From Oopsacas minuta (Eukaryota; Porifera; Hexactinellida; Lyssacinosida; Leucopsacidae): a DNA stretch of 64,000 nucleotides. The stretch lies in contig JAKMXF010000296.1 in NCBI GenBank assembly GCA_024704765.1, forward strand, positions 408,465 through 472,464. Reading direction: 5' to 3'. Positions 1-12,009 of the stretch are shown here, piece after piece. The notes below the pieces were generated by a model that was given only the letters and a program-made list of their open reading frames with translations, searched no databases and was not told where the DNA came from. The position numbers were made by a program, and so were the translations under genes. Position 1 is the first letter of the stretch, and the number at the start of each line of letters is the position of its first letter.

Positions 1-3000
1 AACTCATCCTTCAGAATGAATTATAGAGTGTACCATGGTTTCGGACTGAAGGCCTTTTCTGAGGAAGCAGTCGAGCCATGAATTAGTTGATTAGAAAATA
101 TCATAAACATCTTGTCATAAAAATATCATTACATCAAACGCAGAGGATGTGTTTGTCCGTCTCCTTAGTCAAAGTTACCCTGTTCAATGAGTTATCGACA
201 GCAAACAAAGTGTAAATATGTGGAGAATTTTGGCATACTTGTCACTTGAGATGTGCCTGCGGCAGCTAACAAGCTTGAATATCTATCAATTAGACTTACA
301 GGGAGGTAATAAAATATTATAGCCAAATTGATGGATTAAGTTTATTGGAGAAAAAAGAATAATTTCCAAATTTCACATCATATGGGTGATATTATTAATG
401 TTCATGAGGTACTAAAAATATATATATATTCAACCATAATAATATATTTTGCCAAACCTTGGAAAACCTGAAAATACACATGATGCGTAATCCTACATAA
501 ATTCTGATAATTGCAATCAACTCGCGACCACCGATTTCCTATACATCAAAAGTAGATTTCAAATAGTTAAGTGGTAAACTTATATCTATTTCCACTAAAT
601 TCCGAATTAAAGCCACTGTCCATGCTTAGGCAATTTAGATGCAATTTGTATTTCAATAGTAGGTACCCCTTGATATGCCAAATGCCCCGACGTAATCACT
701 TTAACCAAATTTTAACTCAATGTGGAATGATTCATCATCTCTACTGCACCAAAATCTAAATCTGTCGAATTTCGTTAATATTTTGAATTTCAAAATACTC
801 GAAGCATGAAGTGCCAAGATTAGGAGCTAAAAGACACGCGACAGTACAATGGAATTTGTATGTTGCATGGATCATAAAAATTTCTGCGGTAGATTTACCT
901 CGGGGCACTTAGTTCCGAGTATCTCCTATCGCATAGTGACCAAAGGCATCCAGAAATTTTGCTGTTTATCGTTTAAGCTATGCTGAGGCACGATAGGAGC
1001 CCTCGCACAGCCAGCTAGCAAGCTAAGCGCTCTAGCAAATATTATAAATGAATATATATGTATATAAGGTAATATTTAGTAATCTGGTATAAGGAATAAC
1101 ATTAGTTATTGTGACTATCTTCTAAGTGTTTTAACGACAAAACTATTTGACGGCCCCACATAGATACAATCTGTGTCCTATGTTAAACCAACCTTCACAT
1201 AAATTCTCACAAAGTAGAATTGATTTTAATAGATTCCAAGGGAGGTTTTTAACCAACCTGGACCAAGAGAGGAGATAACTCTAGCAAATGATTTAATTTT
1301 CTTAGTCGATTTTATATATTTTGCGAATACATGTTATTTTTTGTTTTTGTGAGAAATCTATAATTGCAAATTATATTGTCAGAGGTGAAACACGATATTT
1401 ATCCTGGTTTTGTGTGTTTAGACGTTACCTACGTTCTTGAAACTATAGGACCAACTATTTTAACAATTAACATTGGTTAATAACTTGGCATATTTGAGAG
1501 CGGCCTATATTTTTACATATTTCTGCTCATTAGATAAATTTATGTCCCCGATATTATAATGCAAATAATTGCGAATTCATTAGTCAGGCTTTTGTAGTGA
1601 CAAACTAAATTTCGTATTCAATAATTTCTTGACCTACTAAACAGGCTTATCATAAGGACCAACATGATCAGGTCACCGTGAAAATAAATCATACAAGTCA
1701 GGTTTCAAGATTATTCAGGTCATTTTCAGGTCATTTCTGGTCTATTTCATTTCGTTTATCAATTAATTGACTGCAATTAATCAACTTAGTATTGGGGAAC
1801 CATACACTAAGTGATAGATGGAAATACCGCCAGTTTTTGCTCACTATTTATTTTTCAGAGAACCTTATAATTGAAGATATCTCATCTTGGAAACTAAAAT
1901 ACCGTTTTATGGATTTTATTCAACTTACGAGTTGATTGACGAGATTAATAAAGTAAGATTAGAAAGAATATCGTAAATTCCGTAGATCCTGAAAATGAGC
2001 TTAAAAGATTCCGAATTCCCTGCCAATGACCTTGAATGTTCAGAAAATATCCTGAATTGACCTGACTTCTCCTACTTTATCTATTGATATTTTCATTGAA
2101 TTTATCAACATTTTCATCGATATTTATATAATTCTAATTGAAAATTTTATTTGATTATTTAATTTCAGTGCAATTGCTTATTTGTGAATGTATCCCACGC
2201 AGTAAATGCCAGTAGCAGTCATAAATATTTTGGTTAAGTTCATCTCCATTCATTGTTACAAATTTCGACATGCGAATGGAAAGCGGTAACCATAATTATT
2301 TTTGTTAAGTTAAAAAGATATCGTAGAAAATATCGAAATATATCGGTGAAAATTTGTTGCTACACATGGCAAAAGAACTATATTTCCGAACGAATTATTT
2401 TTTTATCTAGAATAATATCTTTTAGAGGCTAATTCATGCATCCATTTTTTGCCATCACGCCTGGATTGTATTCTATATAATAGTTGATTATATCCATTTG
2501 ACATTTGTCCTTAAAACGATTATCTAATTATCTCCAATTAATAATTGGGTCAGTAATATGTGTCATGTTACCTTTCTGATACAATATCTATGTAAATAGT
2601 CTGAAATAATACTCATGGTTGTCATGTATTTATTTATGCGGGAATATAATTATGGATCAGTATTTCATAATTATCTCACAAATGGCATATACACGGATAA
2701 TTTACAGAAAATATTTCAAAGGTATTTCGATGCTCCAGTGACCAAATATGATGACAGAATTTCCTTCACGACAATTGATATATAGATATTGCATGTTAAA
2801 TTTTCTGAATATTTCGTTATCTAAAAATTAGTTTCAGGCCTACTCGTCATCAAATCTCGAAATCACTGTTCTCCATCCATTTTAATGGATAGCATGTAAA
2901 ATTTAGTATTTTAGCGAAAAATATCATTCCTGAAATCATGATTTGAGCTATAAATTATGGAAATGGTGAAATGGTTTAGGGTGCACGAATATTATCGAGA

Positions 3001-3170
3001 GGTCTAAGTATGTTATATAATATGTTTCCTACAATATATATAATGCGACCCGCCATCCCAATTTTAGAAGAAATTCAAGATGAGAAACGAGTAATTTTCT
3101 TACCACGCCCTCGTAGTTGCTTTTTACACTGATTTCCCAAAGGTAGGAAATGATAATTGTATTGATCCAT
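1..3170. other. Non-coding AT-rich stretch
   Basis: No convincing coding region is seen on either strand; the open frames are short, low-complexity and resemble no family I know. The only structure I support is the MITE-like inverted repeat listed at 1695-2068. Confidence 0.6.
1695..2068. repeat. Candidate MITE with CAGGTC-rich inverted ends
   Basis: The left end (from AAGTCAGGT near 1695) and the reverse complement of the right end (near 2068, also AAGTCAGGT) resemble each other over roughly 80 bases, with shared TTCAGG, AAGGTCATT-like and CATTTTCAGGT strings. The interior is AT-rich and non-coding. The matches are imperfect and no target duplication was identified, so this is an old or chance inverted repeat. 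The class cannot be named. Confidence 0.35.
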
Positions 3171-3179
3171 CATGATGAT

Positions 3180-5153
3180 GGGAGCGCGGCAATTCATCCA
3201 CTGACAACGTTGCAATTGATCGAATTTTAAGGTTGCAATTGATCGACATTAGAATTGATTTATCCTAACCTTGACTAATATTATTGAGAATATAATGATT
3301 TAATTAATGAATTGAGAAAGGTTATTGAATGAAAAATGAAAACAACAGTAAAATATATTGGAGAGGAAAAATTAAGTAAAAAATTTGAATCTTTGCTCTA
3401 TATTGCACCTGCATATTGGACATTGTTCCAAGGATGCACTGCATTCCTCACAACATTTTGCATGCCTACAAGGAAGAAATAGGACTGTTGTTACTCTCTG
3501 AAGTAAGCACACACAACAATTAACCTGAATATCATCTGCAGGCTCTTCATCGACAATGACTCATCTGGACAATCTCCAAGCAGGTTTATTGGGTTTGTAT
3601 CCGGGTGGATAGAGCTAGCTATTGCATCCACATATTGAGTTGGACTATATACTCTCGACACAAGCTTTTCTTTGCATTGAGCACGAAACGAATCATTTTG
3701 GATGTCCTTCAACTTACGACCCCGAGTAATAGTAATACCTTTTGCTAGGCGCTGAATATCTAAATTTGTATCCTGTATCGTCTTATTGAGGATTTCAACA
3801 AAAAACCATACACGCGGGTGAGAGATCACGATGTCCTTTTTTAGTCTACAGTGGTAGTTCTCTGCTCCATTATTTGTGACATGTTGGCAGTTAAAAATAG
3901 ATATTTTGTTCCTAGGAATAGAAATATTCCATTGACGTCTTAAATACTTCTTAAAAATTGTTTATTGATTCATATGAATTTCACTAAGAGGCATATCTCT
4001 CACTTCCAGTTGATTGAATACAGATATAATCTGATCTTCAGGAAGGAAAGGAAGAGTCATAAATGATCTGACTATTTTTTTAAAATTTGCATTTTTGTGA
4101 TAAACAGTTGGCAGACCTAACTTTTGTATTTTCCGCCAAATACATTGAGTATAGTGAAAATGACATCCTCGTAGATGAGTATCTTGGAACTCTCTCTCTT
4201 TACAGCATTTCTAGCCCCCTTCTCCCAATCAGACATTCCATAGATAAGTTTTAGTTGCGGGACAAGTTCGTGTATTCTAGCTAGAACAGTTGTATAGATT
4301 TCCTCATGCTTGGATGTAAGAAGACAATGGATAACCGGCAGTACATTGCGTCCAAAGCGGGCGAAAATAGTCCACAATTGATAGAACTGGGATGGTACCG
4401 TATAAAATGTACCATCAAAATAAATGTGATCCACTTCAGAGAGAGAAATCTTCATTTTATCTGAGAAAAATATCACACCGGTTTCACAACCTACTTGTAC
4501 TTCACCTTTGTAGTATCTACCAAAATCAGATGATACAATAAGTTGACAAAATTCAGTAGCACCTTTAGGAATAGGTGGTTCAATTTCTCTTCTTGCTCGA
4601 TACATTGCACACTCTAAAGTTTTGTATGGCACATCAATTGAAGAAGAATCATCACGAACAACATCTTTGAACACTTTAGATAACCTTTCACTTGAAGATC
4701 TCGCTGCAGAAACACATTAAGATTTTAGAACTAAAGCTTCAGTATTATAATCAGAAACTAGATGGTTATGGTGTTTTAAAGGATCAATAGTATTGGATTC
4801 AGAGTTTAACTTTGCAGATCCTTTACATTTTACCTTCTGATGTAAAACACATCGGAGATAGATTACCCCAGGTCTGGCTTTGTATTGAGTGTATTTAAAA
4901 CCATCTGGAGTAGTGAAAATTGTTCCCCTTTTATGTTTATAATTTCCGCAAACGTAGTCCATGTTAAGAATGATAATAAAGTTAGAGATAGGTACCTATC
5001 CGAATAAGCAATTGGTGAAATGTACACTTATTTATACAATGAAACGTTTCTGAGTATACATTTTACAGTTTCATTTGTTTAGTTTGCAATTCATTGACAA
5101 TTGTATTTTCGATCAATTGCAAACCTTAGAAAGTCTATCAATTGCAGGCGCTT
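3180..5153 (-). mobile_element. MULE-1, Mutator-like element with 9-bp TSD
   Basis: A 1974-base unit flanked on both sides by the direct repeat CATGATGAT (3171-3179 and 5154-5162), the 9-bp target duplication typical of Mutator. The ends are loosely inverted: GCGGCAATT on the left and AATTGCAGGCGC on the right. Several copies of TTGCAATTGATCGA-like sequence lie just inside both ends (about 3205-3245 and 5110-5150) and may be transposase binding sites. The interior carries a broken FLYWCH plus MULE-domain transposase on the minus strand. The exact terminus is uncertain by a base or two. Confidence 0.75.
3491..4962 (-). pseudogene. MULE transposase (FLYWCH zinc finger plus DDE), frameshifted
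   Basis: Read from 4962 downwards. The N-terminal segment (4962-4717) looks like a FLYWCH zinc finger, with C-x4-C (CVLHQKVKC) and HNH near its end. The next (4674-4117) is the MULE catalytic core, with HIYFDGTFYTVP (first Asp) and YGMSDWEKGARNAVK (second Asp). A frameshift near 4120 moves the continuation (HYTQCIWRKIQKLGLPTVY) to another frame. The third acidic residue is in NNGAENYHCRLK upstream of the 3829-3491 segment. The order and spacing match Mutator/FLYWCH transposases. At least two frameshifts or stops make it non-functional as read. The catalytic residues remain, so it is a fairly recent copy. Confidence 0.8.
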
Positions 5154-5162
5154 CATGATGAT

Positions 5163-7432
5163 TCATCATAAGTTTGTTCAATTTGCAAATAGAATATTGT
5201 TAAATTTCTTGGCTTTCATCTTATGCTCACTACCATGACGATATATTAGGGGAAGGAAGTTGCGTGATTTTTGCATGTATTATGAACACCACAACGCTTT
5301 CCATATACTGCGTTTGTTTTGAAACAATATATAAATTTGTGAAGGCGACATCATATTTAAACGCTTACCCTATTGGGCAATGTATATACCCAATTGAGAT
5401 ACCCTAATAAAAATAAATATTACGGAATTAAGATAGATTTTAAGATTCGAAGTGACTAGAAAGTAGAAAGGCAACGTTGTTGGTTTCCAATACACTTGTT
5501 ATCCACACATACAGTGTATGGGGATCTTCCACCACGATTTCATGGAACTGCCACTCTATTAAAATATTCCAAGACACCCCTAAAGAGTTCCCAATGCACA
5601 AGCTTAACCTACCATTGAACAATCCTGATTCGCCACAGAATATATATATATGGCCATGGAATTTGACCCCAAAGCTCTTAAGTAGCAATTTTAACCAATA
5701 TCGGGATTTACACTATGCTGTGGTTAATGAAAGAATATTATCGAAATAATATGGCTTTACGTGTTATATTTGTGCTTTTAAATTCACTATCATATTAATG
5801 GCTTTTGTCAGACTCATTTGCTGGAAGTATTGTACTATCTCTGGTTTTGCATGCTATATTTTGAAGAAATATTCGTGGAAGGGAAGTAATTTTCTTGACT
5901 TCATCAAGATCCTACTTTCCACGAATTTTGGGTCTAATCCTCCTACATTGCGAATTTTGTGTTGAATCCCCATTTTAGATTTTAGCTCTAATTTCTACTC
6001 CAAAATTTTCTCTGAGTTTTCTTCTATTTTACGAATTTTTGGTCAAAATCCAATATTTTCGGGCCTAATCCCAGCACCTCACATGAAAATATATTGTGTA
6101 GTTGTAGGAGCGTATGACCTGGAACTTCTGCCAAACGCCTTAGGGCTTGGATTAACCCATTTTCTATCGTTTCTAATTCTCATGGTGTCTATTAATCAAT
6201 TAAGCCTAGTGACTTTCCTTAGCAGCGTGTATATTTTATGTGAGCTTCTCTAATCTATCTCATTTGAAGGACAGGATTGGATTCCTGAGTGTTCAACATG
6301 AACATGCTATGTTACCATCTTATGAGCCTAGGAATTGTATCTTTTAGAACTCTAGACATAGTTTCGTTTTTATTGTTTACTTTTAAGTATTCTAATCAGA
6401 TCGATTGTAAAAAGGATATTTGAATTTCAGCGCTAAAGTTGGTCATGTATTTACTTCAGCTAAAGTATGGGTTCTCAAATTGGGGTCCGCTGTCCTTTGT
6501 TGACCGCTAAGTATTTTTCGAGGGACCGCAGATGGATGGTGAAACAAGGGCAGTGGTTATTGAAGGTCATCAATTGTTTCTGACTAACAATGAATTTTCA
6601 CTTTGTACTTTGCTGACTACTATTTAGTGGACCAGTATTGAAATGGTTACTTTTTTTGTTTATATATTTATTTTCTCCATATCATATCTATTGTTTAAAG
6701 TTAGGTTGTCAGGGCTACATGACTATTCTCCAAGAGTACTATACACTCCATGACCTGTGTATCAACAATATCAGCCCTATCTATAACGCAACCTAATCCT
6801 AATTTCCAGATATAAACACCATAATGATAACTGGTTGACTTTGTGATTTAATTGGTTGCCCAATTTTTACAATCTTAAATACCCTGTGCATAAATACTAC
6901 CCATGCTAATATTGTAGACCATAGTAGAAACATGTTTTTTGAATATTTCTTTTATAGTCAAATATAGTAAGAAAAATCGATGTGTAAGAAAGCCTCATTA
7001 TGAGAAAATCCCGATTTCGGCTAGTTGAAACAGTTTGAACGCAACAAAGTGATGACACCCCTGAACTTTGACAAAATTATTCAAATACAATTGTTCAATA
7101 TTCTCAATTCCTGATTATGACAAAATCTAAACTTGGTATAGTATTATTACTTCATCATTAAAATAATTAAATTGAAAGTTTTGAGAATTTATTTAATTCG
7201 AGGTACGAAGTTCGGGTATCAATTTTCAAAAATATTCATATGTCATTTGGCACTACAGAAAACAGTAAATGCATTTTTAGGGGACATTCATGATATATTC
7301 ATAACATTTCTGCTGTTCCTGATTTCGAGACACCTACTGCTAGAGCATATTATGTCGGCTAACAACCAAAAGAAATTTTCCGTTTCATTTGGCAATTGCG
7401 CCTGCTCTCTGGCAAGCAAAAAGCACTTCTAG
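5163..7432. other. Non-coding stretch, no gene supported
   Basis: Short open frames on both strands around 5440-5750 overlap each other and look like no known protein. About 6469-6500 reads like a hAT-type end (GGTTCTCAAATTGGGGTCCGC), but no partner end was found. Part of an upstream SH3-gene exon might end at 7432 (see the next entry). Confidence 0.5.
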
Positions 7433-7487
7433 TAAATAGTATGTCTTTATTATTCCATTAATATTTCTAATCCTATTAGTTATCAGA
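7433..7487 (+). other. Possible 55-base intron before the SH3 exon
   Basis: GTAAATAGT at the left edge, TTCTAATCC as a branch-site candidate 15-20 bases from the acceptor, and TTATCAG at the right edge. Removing it joins an upstream open frame (ending QAKSTS) to NTKTMPEED of the SH3 exon. The evidence is sequence shape only. Transcription from the ATG at 7498 without this intron is equally possible. Confidence 0.35.
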
Positions 7488-7497
7488 TACCAAAACA

Positions 7498-7770
7498 ATG
7501 CCTGAAGAAGATCAGGCATTAATACAGCTGCAAAGGTTGAAAGATCAGAGGGCTTCAATTCAACATAATATTCCTGATGTTTTATATAGGGTATTAGCAT
7601 TATTCGATTATTTTTCTGAAGATTCTGATGAACTGAATTTTTCTAAAGGGGAATATATCAGTGTAATTCTTGACTCTTCAGCTGAAATTGATGAAGGGTG
7701 GTTGATGGGAAGACATGAACAAAACAACAACAAGGGAATATTTCCTGCTAACTATACTACATTAATATAA
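7498..7770 (+). CDS. SH3-domain protein, probably the last exon
   Basis: The 90-residue product carries one C-terminal SH3 domain at about residues 33-90. It has the ALFDYFSEDSDELNFSKGE start (the ALYDY and DELSF motifs), then DEGWLMG, then KGIFPANYTTLI, the usual SH3 end. SH3 domains bind proline-rich peptides. The DEGWLMG...FP.N arrangement resembles amphiphysin/BIN1-type endocytic adaptors, but drebrin-like and other adaptors also fit, so no symbol is given. The first Met is at 7498, but the sequence before it looks like an intron: GTAAAT at 7433, CTAAT near 7475 and CAG at 7485-7487. The exon may therefore begin at 7488 and the protein extend upstream; splicing keeps an open frame back to a stop at 7341. 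No BAR domain was found upstream. The stop is TAA at 7768. Confidence 0.6.
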   Translation: MPEEDQALIQLQRLKDQRASIQHNIPDVLYRVLALFDYFSEDSDELNFSKGEYISVILDSSAEIDEGWLMGRHEQNNNKGIFPANYTTLI

Positions 7771-8295
7771 TCAGTTATTATATTCTGTACAATTGTTTGT
7801 GACTATATTACTTGTATTCTTTTCATATTTTTTATTTATATTTGTAGTATATTGTAACTGCCATCTAAGGAATGTAATGCTCTTCACTCAAAGTTCCATC
7901 TCAATTCTAGGGAATATGCTACTATACTTCTCATGTAATTAATTATCCGATTGAGAAGGCGTAAATTCCGGGGTATGGGAGATTGGTAGATGTTGCTTAG
8001 AAATATCCTCCCAATTAGGATCAGAACAAAATAAAAAAGCATGTTCCCAGTAGGTAATTTATAGCTAATATTTTGACCTAACTATGCAAACATATTTCAT
8101 TAACAGGACTATTTGGTGGTGGTGGTGGTGGTTTTGTTTTGGCTGCGGCGAAGGCGGAGCTGGCGTTTTTGCCTCCACTCAGCCCTCTCCCCGCTTTCGC
8201 ACTTAATTGAATTCAAGGGTAAACGTTGATTAATTTAGTTTGTATATGTAATGTGTGCAATGTATACTTATTAATCATTTAGTTTTGTATTTATA
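7771..8295. other. Intergenic stretch with a TGG microsatellite and a GC-rich patch
   Basis: A run of about six TGG units at 8114-8132 is followed by a GC-rich patch (to about 8205) in otherwise AT-rich DNA. The patch has no recognisable coding similarity. It lies about 90 bases before the Tc1-A left end. Confidence 0.6.
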
Positions 8296-9636
8296 CAGGG
8301 TGTCCCATAATTATTGTCCTATCAGCATATAGTTTCATTTCATCAGTATTTCTAAAATATCGTACAATTGTCTAGTTTTCTTTCATAAATTTATTGACCA
8401 ACCTTATTTAGTTAGTCAACTTGATACAACGACTTTCTTTATGCACTAGTCAAAGTAGTATATTTTCTATATCAGTAATAACAATCTAACAAGGTATGGA
8501 TGTCCAGTTAGCAAAATTTGAGATTCGAAATCAAGCCCTTATCAAGTTATCGCAAGGTTTTTCCCAAAAGACTGTGGCTGAAATATTTGGAAAAGATATT
8601 AGGACCATTAGACGCTGGTGGGCTAAACATAAACGAAATGAGAGCCTTCAGCACAAAAAGGGTGCAGGACGCCCACAAAGCTAAACAGGATATCAAAGAT
8701 AGTAATCTCTAAATCTTTAGAGAAAAAGTATAAATCAATCAGAGTATTGGCGTGTAAACTTACAAAAATCGGTAATCCTGTCTCTAAAAACACTGTCCAT
8801 AGATATTTGAGGCAGGACCTTGGAGCCTGGGCCTATAAGAGGACTAAATCTCCAAAATTTACCGAAAAACAAAAATAAAGACGATTAAATTTTTGCCTGG
8901 AGAAAAGAGTTTGGACAGTGAATGATTAGAAATGAGTCCTGTGGTCAGATGAATCGCCGTTTGAGGTATTTCATCCATCAAACCGACTTAATGACAGGAT
9001 CTGGGCACATAATAAGCTCAAGGTTCAAAATATTGAAACTTCAAATATTCCCCGCGGGTTATGGTTTGGGGGATGATGAGCTTCCAGGCTTTGTCTGACC
9101 TTCACTTTTTACCTCCAAAACAAACTGTGAGTGCAGATTATTATCTTAAAGAAATTCTAGAAAAGACTTGCCTAAATGCACTTAACAGAAAACCTAAGAA
9201 GGGCGATTTACTAACTAGGAAAATGTTGCCAAACATGTCAAAATATATTTTCCAACAAGACTGAGCTCCTGCACATTCAGCCAAGAGAACCCAAAATTGA
9301 TGTAAGGAGAATCTAAGATATTTTGGGGGGAAGGGCGAATGGCCGGCGAATTCCCCAGATCTAAGTCCAATAGAAAATGTATGGGGAATACTCCAGGATC
9401 AACTTGATAGGAAGACACCTGCTCCAGGATTGGAAGAGTTTAAAAATATGCCAAAATCCGCATGGTCTGAGATATGTCCGAATACTTTGGAAATTTTAAT
9501 AGAAGGCATGCTAAAAAGAATTGAAAATGTATATTATTAAAGGGTGGATATATAGGAAAGTAATAATATATCTAATTAATGATATTTGAATGTTATAGTC
9601 ATTTACACAATAGGGCAATAATTATAGAACGCCTTG
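8296..9636 (+). mobile_element. Tc1-A, Tc1/mariner-type element
   Basis: A 1341-base element bounded by TA dinucleotides (8294-8295 and 9637-9638). The inverted ends begin CAGGGTGTCCCATAATTATT on the left. The right end, read inward, is CAAGGCGTTCTATAATTATT, so the TIRs now differ at several positions. It encodes a heavily broken plus-strand transposase of the same broad group as the element at 53510-54831 (both have the WGMMS...L..LHF.P string). Confidence 0.85.
8496..9540 (+). pseudogene. Tc1/mariner transposase, many stops and frameshifts
   Basis: The start at 8496 gives MDVQLAKFEIRNQALIKLSQ, a helix-turn-helix DNA-binding region, then HKRNESLQHKKGAGRP (the GRPR-like hinge). Downstream pieces are spread over three frames. 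VWGMMSFQALSDLHFLPPK near 9065 is the mid-catalytic region, and YIFQQD at about 9245-9264 holds the second catalytic Asp, followed by a stop. PRSKSNRKCMG near 9355 corresponds to the PDLNPIENVWG region in a shifted frame. LIEGMLKRIENVYY at the end is the usual C-terminus. At least eight lesions make this a long-dead copy. Confidence 0.8.
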
Positions 9637-10759
9637 TATGTGTTACGATAAATAAAATTGAATTAGCAGGATAATATATACACATCAACTTGATCTAAAG
9701 TGAATCGCAATTATTCTGTTCCATGTAGACTGGAATTGTATCGTTGAAAGTTAATTAACTCATTAACTTTAATAATTCAGTAATTTTGGTTAATGTGGTT
9801 TTAATGGACCATTTGCCCCTTAATTAACATAAAACCTCCTACAAAAATGCCTTAATGTTGGCTAATCTATATCAGATTTGTGCATGCCTACTCCCTTTTG
9901 GTAGTCATGTTGAGAGAAATATATTTTATAATTTTTCATTATTTATAATACAACCCAAATATATAGATACTATAATAGCACACTCCAAATACACACATAT
10001 ACATGTTTGCTTGTTTTAATAATCCGATAAATTTGTTCTCCCTTTAACGTAACTGTACTAACTTTTGTTCTTAATTGTCTATCCATTCAAATTGTTATTT
10101 TTGTTCTAATTGTTCTAATTAGTATTATCTAGCTGTGGACTCTTTTTTGGCTTTGCCATTAAGAATTTCCCAAATTTGTCCTACCTGTGACGTTACTGTA
10201 CAAGGTGTTAGACTAAATTGTCTATCTGTTCAATTTATTAATTTGTCTTGCCATCAAATCTAGGGATATTTCCATAAATATACATATTTCTTCACACAAA
10301 TATTGAATCTAATCACCTGAAATTCACTTCTTGTAATATTGAATTCTTCTGTCTTAGACACTTACTGTGCCATTGAGGATATAATGTAAGTGTGAAGGTG
10401 TGTTGAATAAGTCACCATATTTGATATTGACTTTGAATTGGCATGAGTCTGTTCTCCAACGACAGGAGCTTGTGATATGTGAAGTGGTGTTTGTGTAAGT
10501 TAGTAATTTGTAATCGTAACACACAATTTGTGAAGCGCTCTACACTTTTTGATTTAACATCCTATTATGGATTAGTATGAAGAGAAACTTAGAGCAGCTC
10601 GTGGGTGCGACAGAATGAAAAGTTCACCTCCGAAATTGGGGGGCGGTCAAGGTTCTTATTTAGAACTCTTTATAAGCAGCGCAGCACATATTGCGAGAAT
10701 ATTTGATTCTCAAGCTTGTGTGTGTTTGTTATTGTGTATTTTTTATATTGCGCCCGCAA
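9637..10759. other. Non-coding stretch
   Basis: AT-rich, with no gene seen. Related phrases (AATTGTCTATCCATTCAA-like) occur at about 10074 and 10218, suggesting an old local duplication. Confidence 0.55.
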
Positions 10760-11062
10760 TTAGGTCGGATGCTGATTTGTGAGTGAAAATGTATTCGTAC
10801 TAAATGAAACATTTCCGAGTTCCCAATTTGAAATCACTTCTCCCTTATCTGATAATATAGCTCCTATGAAGAGAGAATCAATTCCTGGTGAATAAAATGG
10901 AATGGGTAAGATGAGAAAATTAATGATTTCAATGAGCATCAATTTAGTCCATTGGAAGTAATTGACAATTGCATGGATATGGATACTCGTGATAGGGTCA
11001 TCAGGTCTGACCCGGAATGTATATTTGAGGGCATAATTCTTGAACGATTTGAATGATCCCAT
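10760..11062 (-). CDS. Possible exon of a class C receptor-like protein (ANF/periplasmic-binding fold)
   Basis: A 100-residue open frame whose first half, YALKYTFRVRPDDPITSIHI then AIVNYFQWTKLMLIEI, resembles the ligand-binding fold of GABA-B/metabotropic receptors and receptor guanylate cyclases, where an FFR.RPSD...A.A..L..F.W..V..I pattern is common. The second half (GIDSLFIGAILSDKGEVISNWELGNVSFSTNT) is open but not recognised. A CAG acceptor-like site lies within it (about 10889). No neighbouring exons of such a receptor were found, so this may be a gene fragment or an unrelated frame. I place low trust in the family name. Confidence 0.25.
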   Translation of the reverse strand: MGSFKSFKNYALKYTFRVRPDDPITSIHIHAIVNYFQWTKLMLIEIINFLILPIPFYSPGIDSLFIGAILSDKGEVISNWELGNVSFSTNTFSLTNQHPT

Positions 11063-11381
11063 TACTTCTTAAATGGTTTTTGTCAATAAATAATCACTCG
11101 CAATGCGTCAAAGGCCTGCACAAAGTACTGACTTACATTTACCTATTTTGCCAAATCGTGACACAAACCTATTTCGAAAAGGCAATGACTGTACATCACT
11201 CCAGATACAATTGCTAAGTTATTTAGTTAGCATGTTTCAGTATATAAAGTACAGCTTGATGGCAATTGTCTTTGCCGTGCATTATCTCATTTTATCTTTG
11301 GTACCGAAAAACAAATTTGAGATACTAAAGCACAATTTGATCAATCATTTTTCAACTCTCCTCAATATCACTTCAACGTTA

Positions 11382-11690
11382 TGAAGCGAAGGAGCCTTTT
11401 TAATCAACAACAATTACGTGGACATATAGATACCGTCTCTGTACCAAATGAGTGGGGCACAAATGATGAATTAAACATGCTAGGTGTATCGTTGGACTTG
11501 ATATATTTGTAGCTGATTATGTACATTGGAATACTTTACCCAATTTGGTACACCACCTATTAGACACTCCAATAGGGTGTGATCCGAGTTTTGAAGACAA
11601 GAATTGTGTATATTATATCACAATCTTAGCCGAAAAAGTAGGCGATGGACATCCTGAATCAAATATACTCAATTGATCTAAATTGAGTAA
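11382..11690 (+). pseudogene. Unidentified coding relic, possibly OTU-like
   Basis: From an ATG at 11382 the translation is MKRRSLFNQQQLRGHIDTVS, then VPNEWGTNDELNMLGVSLDL. After a one-base shift near 11500 it continues FVADYVHWNTLPNLVHHLLD, then DPSFEDKNCVYYITILAEKV. The EWGTNDELNMLG string is reminiscent of OTU cysteine proteases (a W.g..EL.ALA pattern) and the YYITIL string of their C-terminal part, but the catalytic Cys and His cannot be placed. Some Helitrons carry OTU domains and a Helitron relic lies next door, though on the other strand. Function is unassigned. Confidence 0.25.
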
Positions 11691-12009
11691 TGTGATATTA
11701 GTATTTAACTATTTTATTGTTGTCCATAAATATCATATCTAATTCATGTTGAAATATTAGAGCCTCCTCAAAAGGACTACGTACGTCGGAAGGAAGTGGT
11801 AGTCATGAGAAATTAGAGAGAGAAACATAACCTGTTTTTGTAAGCGGTTCTCAATCTCAATCAAGGATTTATTCAGGATATACAGGTCACAACTAAGTTA
11901 GGAAGGGCTTCTATGCAAGATTATGGAAATCAGAAAGATAAAACTTGTACTTTTCCCTAGTGCCACAGGATTACTGGACCATTAAATATGAAAATGGTGG
12001 CAAATTACT

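Noticed and set aside
5440-5749. Overlapping open frames on both strands
   Set aside because: They are mutual shadows in AT-rich DNA with no recognisable domain.
6469-6720. hAT-type end (GGTTCTCAAATTGGGGTCCGC)
   Set aside because: Similar to known hAT tips but no second end, duplication or transposase was found; not listed as an element.
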